Positions 42,320-46,314 of a stretch of 46,314 nt of DNA are shown piece by piece. The notes below the pieces were generated by a model. The model was given only the letters and a program-made list of their open reading frames with translations, ran no database searches and was not told the origin of the DNA. Source of the DNA: an uncultured Gemmiger sp. (lineage in GTDB: Bacteria; Bacillota; Clostridia; Oscillospirales; Ruminococcaceae); contig CALWNP010000018.1 in NCBI GenBank assembly GCA_944382835.1, forward strand, positions 1 to 46,314. Reading direction: 5' to 3'. Position numbers and translations under genes: made by a program. How positions within the stretch are numbered: the stretch's first letter is position 1; the number at the start of each line of letters is the position of its first letter.

Positions 42320-42973
42320 ATGGTACAAGGGGTTATTTTTGATATGGATGGCCTGATGTTCGACACCGAGCGGATGTGGGCCACCCTGTGGGAGCCCTGC
42401 TGCAATGCGCTGGGGCTGCCGCTGCCCAGCGAGGAGTTTGTGGTGGGTGCCCGGGGTCTGGCCGGAGAGAACATGCTGCGGCACATCCGCCGCTACTATC
42501 CCCAGATCCAGCCCGAGGCGCTGCTCAACGCCCTGAACCAGGCCGGCGAGGCCCTCTTTGCCAAGGGGGTGCCGGTGAAACCGGGCCTGGTGGAACTGCT
42601 GGACTATCTGGAACAGGCGGGGATTCCCCGGATTGTTGCCAGTTCCAGTCAGCCGGAGGTGATCCGGCGCAACCTGAAAAACACCGGTACCGACCGCTAC
42701 TTTGAGGACATTGTCAGCGGCGCCGACGTGACCTACTCCAAGCCCGACCCCGAGATGTTCCTGGAGGCGGCCCGCCGCATCGGCATCCCGCCCGAGCGCT
42801 GCCTGGTGCTGGAGGACAGCTACAACGGCGTCCGGGCCGGAGCGGCCGCCCATGCCGTGACCGTCATGGTGCCCGACCTGATGCCCTCCACCCCCGAGAT
42901 GGAGCGGCTCTACACCACCTGCTGCAAGGACCTGTTTGAGGTCAAGGCGATGCTGGAGCGCGGCGCCCTGTAA
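42320..42973 (+). CDS. HAD-superfamily phosphatase, beta-phosphoglucomutase-like
   Basis: 217 residues. Motif I GVIFDMDGLMFDTERMW at the N-terminus, a helical cap (about 15-80), motif II IVASSSQPEVIRRNL, then GADVTYSKPDPEMFLEAARRIG with the motif III lysine, and motif IV VLEDSYNGVRAGAAA. The GLMFDTE form is common in phosphatases and mutases acting on small sugar phosphates; the substrate is unknown. AAAGGTG lies a few bases before the ATG. It is a single-gene unit with promoter and terminator. Confidence 0.9.
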   Translation: MVQGVIFDMDGLMFDTERMWATLWEPCCNALGLPLPSEEFVVGARGLAGENMLRHIRRYYPQIQPEALLNALNQAGEALFAKGVPVKPGLVELLDYLEQAGIPRIVASSSQPEVIRRNLKNTGTDRYFEDIVSGADVTYSKPDPEMFLEAARRIGIPPERCLVLEDSYNGVRAGAAAHAVTVMVPDLMPSTPEMERLYTTCCKDLFEVKAMLERGAL

Positions 42974-43001
42974 CCCGGTTTTTCCCCATATCACAAACAA
43001 A

Positions 43002-43045
43002 GCCCCGCCCCCTGCCGGAAGGTTCCGGTCAGGGGGCGGGGTTTT
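43002..43045. terminator. Terminator between converging HAD and oppA-like genes
   Basis: GCCCCGCCCCCTG-CCGGAA pairs with TTCCGG-CAGGGGGCGGGG, followed by TTTT on the plus strand and TTTGTTTG on the minus strand. It serves both genes. Confidence 0.92.
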
Positions 43046-43076
43046 CAGCATATTACCGAATCAGACAGGGACTGAA

Positions 43077-44810
43077 TCAGGCAACGTAGCCGTACTGCAG
43101 GTAGAAGTAGCCGTACGGGCTGTGCCAGGTGCCCTGCAGAGAGGGGCTCTGCAGCCAGAAGTCGTTGTAGTAAGCGACGGGGATGGAAGCCATGTCGTTC
43201 ATCAGGATGTCCTCAGCCTGATGCAGAGCAGCATAGTGGGCGTCGGAATCGGCCACACGGGAAGCCTCCATGGCAGCATCGAACTCGGGGTTGCTGTACT
43301 GGGCGTCGTTGTTGCCGTTGCCGGTCTCGAACAGCTCCAGCATGTTGGAGGGATCGTTGTAGTCCATCAGCCAGCCGTCACGAGCCATCTCGTAGTCGCC
43401 GCTGCGGCGCTGCGGGGTGAAGCTCTGCCATTCGACGGTCTCGATCTCCATGGTGATGCCCAGCTTCTCCTGGTAGACGCTCTGGAGGTACTCGGCCAGG
43501 GCGGTGTGGTAGCCGTCATCGTTGGTGGAGTAGGTGATGGTCGGGAAGCCCTCGCCGTTGGGATAGCCGGCATCGGCCAGGCACTGCTGGGCCTCGGCCA
43601 CAGCGGTGTCGTAATCCTGCGGGATGTAGCTCTCGCCGCCGTTGGCGGTGTCAATGAAGTCGCCGTCCTCACCGACGATGCCGGGGCCGACGAAGTTGTA
43701 AGCGGGGCTGTAGGTGCCCTGCATGATGGTGTTGGCAACGTAGTCACGGTCGATGACCAGGCTCAGAGCCTTGCGGACGTTGACGTCGTTGAAGGGCTCG
43801 ATGGAGGTGTTGACCGCCACGTAGTAGGTGCCCAGGGTGGAGTCGACATAGAAGTCGCCGCCGTCCTCAGCCTTGGTCAGGCTGGGGATTTCCTCGGTGG
43901 GAACGCTCTTGACCAGAACGGCCTCGCCGCTGTTGTAGGAAGCGTAGGCAGCGGAGGCATCCTCAATGAGCAGGAAGGTGATCTGATCGCTGACGATGCG
44001 GGAGGTATCCCAGCCGCCGACGTAGTAGGGGTTCTTGCTGACCACGATGCGCTCGCTGGGAACCCATTCGGTGATCATGTAAGGACCGTTGCAGATGTAG
44101 GTCTCGGGAGCGGTGCACCAGGCATCGCCGTTGGCCTCAACAGTGGCCTGCTGCACCGGGCTGGCGGTGGCGAAAGCGGCCAGACGGTCAAAGTAGGAGC
44201 AGGGGTAGGACAGGGTGATGGTCAGGGTCTTGCCGTCCTCGCTGGCAACAACCTGCAGCGCATCGGGGTTGGGATCCTGGGTCGGGTTGCCCTCGTCATC
44301 GGGGAAACCGACGGCCTCATCGTAACCGGCGATCATGCTGGTGACGGTGGCGCCGTAGGGAGCCGCGGTGTCGGGATCGGCCAGCCGCTTGAAGCTGTAC
44401 TCGAAGTCCTTGGCGGTCAGGTCGGAACCATCGCTCCACTTCAGGCCGTCGCGCATGTGGAAGGTCCAGACCAGGCCGTCATCGCTGACGTCGTAGCTCT
44501 CGGCCTGGCCGGGAACGACATCGCCGTTCTCGTCCACGATGAGCAGGGTCTCGAACAGGGTGATCAGCATGTTGCCGCCGTCCACAGCGCTGTTCAGAGC
44601 GGGATCGAGGGTTTCGGGGTTGGGACCAATCTGCACGGTGAAGCCGCTGGTAGACGCAGTGGTGCCAGCAGTTTCAGCGGTCGCATCGGTGGTGGCGGCG
44701 GCGGAGCTGCCAGCCTCGCTGGAAGTGGTGTCCGCGGTGGACCCACAGGCAGCGAGGGAGGCGGCCATGCAGCCAGCCAGCGCCACAGCGACGATTTTCT
44801 TCATCTTCAT
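43077..44810 (-). CDS. Oligopeptide ABC transporter substrate-binding lipoprotein (OppA/SBP_bac_5)
   Basis: 577 residues. The signal peptide (MKMKKIVAVALAGCMAASLAAC) ends in the lipobox LAAC. A Thr/Ser/Ala linker follows, then an SBP_bac_5 domain: NPETLDPALNSAVDGGNM, FHMRDGLKWSDGSDLTAKDF, NVRKALSLVIDRDYV and MARDGWLMDYNDPSNML. It binds peptides outside the membrane. GGAGGG lies nine bases before this ATG. Codon use is less GC-extreme than its neighbours, as expected for a highly expressed gene. Downstream of the oppD-oppF genes but with its own promoter. Confidence 0.94.
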   Translation of the reverse strand: MKMKKIVAVALAGCMAASLAACGSTADTTSSEAGSSAAATTDATAETAGTTASTSGFTVQIGPNPETLDPALNSAVDGGNMLITLFETLLIVDENGDVVPGQAESYDVSDDGLVWTFHMRDGLKWSDGSDLTAKDFEYSFKRLADPDTAAPYGATVTSMIAGYDEAVGFPDDEGNPTQDPNPDALQVVASEDGKTLTITLSYPCSYFDRLAAFATASPVQQATVEANGDAWCTAPETYICNGPYMITEWVPSERIVVSKNPYYVGGWDTSRIVSDQITFLLIEDASAAYASYNSGEAVLVKSVPTEEIPSLTKAEDGGDFYVDSTLGTYYVAVNTSIEPFNDVNVRKALSLVIDRDYVANTIMQGTYSPAYNFVGPGIVGEDGDFIDTANGGESYIPQDYDTAVAEAQQCLADAGYPNGEGFPTITYSTNDDGYHTALAEYLQSVYQEKLGITMEIETVEWQSFTPQRRSGDYEMARDGWLMDYNDPSNMLELFETGNGNNDAQYSNPEFDAAMEASRVADSDAHYAALHQAEDILMNDMASIPVAYYNDFWLQSPSLQGTWHSPYGYFYLQYGYVA

Positions 44811-44892
44811 GTGGTATTTCCCTCCATATTTATTTTTCAGACCGGCAGGTTCCGGCCTGATACCCATTCCCAGATCAGGAACGAATACCTAG

Positions 44893-44922
44893 ATTATAGT
44901 GCCACCCAAGCGGGCAGGGCAA
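44893..44922 (-). promoter_or_regulatory. Promoter of the oppA-like gene
   Basis: Minus-strand TTGCCC (44917-44922), 18 bases, TATAAT (44893-44898), about 85 bases before the ATG. It allows higher expression of the binding protein than of the ATPases upstream. Confidence 0.7.
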
Positions 44923-44980
44923 GGTTTCACGCACAATTGTAATCTTTTTGGAACGTGTTTCCACCGATTTCCAGTGTCGA

Positions 44981-46024
44981 TTACTTCACCTTGTCCAGAT
45001 GGTGGCAGGCCGCCCAGTGACCCGGGCCGACCTCCTTGAATTCCGGTACCTCGCAGGCGCAGCGCTCATCCGCATAGGGGCAGCGGGTACGGAACCGGCA
45101 GCCGGAAGGCGGGTTGAGGGGGCTGGGCACGTCGCCCTGAAGCACGATGCGGTGGGAAGCCCGTGCCGTCTTGGGATCGGCCACCGGGATGGCCGAGATC
45201 AGGCTGCGGGTGTAGGGATGGACGCTGTGGCTGATCAGCTCGAAGCTGTCGGCCAGCTCCACCAGCTTGCCCAGGTACATGACGCCAATGCGGTTGGAGA
45301 TGTGCTTGACGACGCTCAGGTCATGGGCGATGAAGAGGTAGGTCAGGCCCATCTCGGCCTGCAGGTCCTCAAACATGTTGACCACCTGGGCCTGGATGGA
45401 AACGTCCAGGGCGCTGACCGGCTCGTCACAGACGATGAACTCGGGGTTGACCGCCAGGGCGCGGGCGATGCCTACGCGCTGCCGCTGGCCGCCGGAAAAT
45501 TCGTGGGGATAGCGGTTGGCGTGCTCGCTGTTCAGGCCCACACGCTCCAGCAGCTTGATGATCCGGTCATGCCGGTCCTGCTTGCTGGAAGCCAGCTTGT
45601 GGATGTCGATGGCCTCGCCGACGATGTCGCCGATGGTCATACGGGGGTCCAGGCTGGCGTAGGGGTCCTGGAAGACGATCTGCATCTTGCGGCGGTAGGG
45701 CATCATGTCCACCGCCACCTTCTCGCCGTGGTCGGCGATGACCTTGCCGGTGGCGTCGTGCACCGGGCACTTGCCCGAGTCAAAGATCACCTTGCCGTCG
45801 TAGATAATACGACCGTCGGTGGGCTCATACAGGCGCAGCAGGGTACGGCCGGTGGTGGTTTTGCCGCAGCCGGACTCGCCCACCAGGCCCAGGGTCTCGC
45901 CCTTGCGGATGGCGAAGTTCACATCGTCCACCGCCTGGATATAACGCTTTCTCTTGCCGACACCGCCGGCCGGGAAGTACTGCTGGAGGTGCTGGACCTC
46001 CACGAGGTTCTTGTTCTCGCTCAC
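44981..46024 (-). CDS. oppF: Oligopeptide ABC transporter ATP-binding protein (OppF type)
   Basis: 347 residues. Walker [17 protein letters not shown]-loop [18 protein letters not shown], signature [15 protein letters not shown], Walker [15 protein letters not shown] and H-loop [11 protein letters not shown]. The C-terminal oligopeptide-ABC extension has the cysteine set [22 protein letters not shown], which in this family can bind an iron-sulfur cluster. It starts with GTG in a four-base GTGA overlap with the upstream oppD-type gene, and GGGAGG lies nine bases upstream. Confidence 0.95.
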   Translation of the reverse strand: MSENKNLVEVQHLQQYFPAGGVGKRKRYIQAVDDVNFAIRKGETLGLVGESGCGKTTTGRTLLRLYEPTDGRIIYDGKVIFDSGKCPVHDATGKVIADHGEKVAVDMMPYRRKMQIVFQDPYASLDPRMTIGDIVGEAIDIHKLASSKQDRHDRIIKLLERVGLNSEHANRYPHEFSGGQRQRVGIARALAVNPEFIVCDEPVSALDVSIQAQVVNMFEDLQAEMGLTYLFIAHDLSVVKHISNRIGVMYLGKLVELADSFELISHSVHPYTRSLISAIPVADPKTARASHRIVLQGDVPSPLNPPSGCRFRTRCPYADERCACEVPEFKEVGPGHWAACHHLDKVK

Positions 46025-46314
46025 CGGACGTTGCCTCCCTTCTCAAATTCCTCTTTCTGGCGCAGCCAGCAATGGGTGTAATGGGTCTCGCTCAGGTCGG
46101 TGCGCGGGGGCATCTGGCTGAGACAGATCTTCATGCATTTGTTGCAGCGGGGGGCAAAGGGGCAGCCCGCAGGCGGGTTGAGCAGGTCAACCGGCTGACC
46201 TTCGATGGGCACCAGACGCTCCTTCTCGGTGGCGTTGAGCTTGGGGATGGAGTTGATCAGGCCCTTGGTGTACTCGTGCTGGGGATTGTAGAAGATCTCG
46301 TCGGTGGTGCCGTA
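46021..46314 (-). CDS. oppD: Oligopeptide ABC transporter ATP-binding protein (OppD type), C-terminal part
   Basis: Only the last 97 codons are in the window; the gene continues past the right end. The visible part reads YGTTDEIFYNPQHEYTKGLI, then LVPIEGQPVDLLNPPAGCPF and the cysteine-bearing tail FAPRCNKCMKICLSQMPP. This is the C-terminal oligopeptide-ABC extension after the ATPase core. It overlaps oppF by four bases. The rest of the operon (permeases) is presumably further right. Confidence 0.93.
   Translation of the reverse strand, partial: YGTTDEIFYNPQHEYTKGLINSIPKLNATEKERLVPIEGQPVDLLNPPAGCPFAPRCNKCMKICLSQMPPRTDLSETHYTHCWLRQKEEFEKGGNVR

Noticed and set aside
44941-44960. TGGAA-CGTGT-TTCCA repeat after oppF
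   Set aside because: Too short, and on the minus strand it is followed by A residues rather than T, so it is not a convincing terminator.

Overview
The window looks like a chromosomal segment of a GC-rich Firmicute of the Oscillospiraceae/Ruminococcaceae (Faecalibacterium-Gemmiger-Subdoligranulum type). The evidence is the strong G/C bias at third codon positions, Gram-positive Shine-Dalgarno sites before nearly every gene, T-box regulation, and a preQ1-III-like riboswitch upstream of queT, an RNA class known mainly from that family. Coding density is high. I see no insertion sequence, prophage, CRISPR array or rRNA.

Layout. Positions 1-6.7 kb have a serine theme: serC-serA (biosynthesis), a BlaI-type repressor with operator-like dyads in the divergent intergenic region, a membrane-anchored unknown protein, sdaAB-sdaAA (serine dehydratase), a PadR regulator with its membrane partner, and two tRNA-Ser genes. 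Positions 6.8-13.3 kb hold a 59-residue glycine-zipper protein, a pyridoxal kinase-like gene, trmL, degV, a MATE exporter, riboswitch-queT, a HAD hydrolase and an EamA transporter. Positions 13.3-17.8 kb hold secA, a DUF3783-like gene and apbE. Positions 17.9-21.1 kb hold a T-box-controlled ABC importer, probably for tryptophan, with a 14-codon leader ORF.

Positions 21.2-33.4 kb are an envelope and sulfur block on the minus strand. It contains an LCP protein with a large extra C-terminal module plus a polytopic membrane protein, then cysteine desulfurase, thiI, cinA, a 1115-residue composite protein and an FtsW-family protein. The composite protein appears to join a degenerate CinA-like region, a transmembrane helix, a degenerate class B sortase-like domain and a SpoIID/LytB domain. 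This is the most unusual object here.

Positions 33.4-36.0 kb hold a 59-residue protein, an anchored unknown protein and a divergent C39-like protein behind a structured leader. Positions 36.0-36.4 kb have no gene but may encode a small RNA. Positions 36.4-40.8 kb are a dlt-like operon (adenylation enzyme, carrier protein, MBOAT, SGNH protein) whose adenylation enzyme lacks the amino-group-binding Asp expected for D-alanine. The window ends with ilvE, a HAD phosphatase and the start of an oligopeptide ABC transporter operon (oppA-like, oppF, partial oppD).

A recurrent regulatory feature is that promoter -35 boxes lie in or at the loop of hairpins between transcription units (tRNA-Ser, queT, secA), and an ftsW -10-like box lies in a terminator loop. 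All assignments come from reading the sequence; no database search was run.
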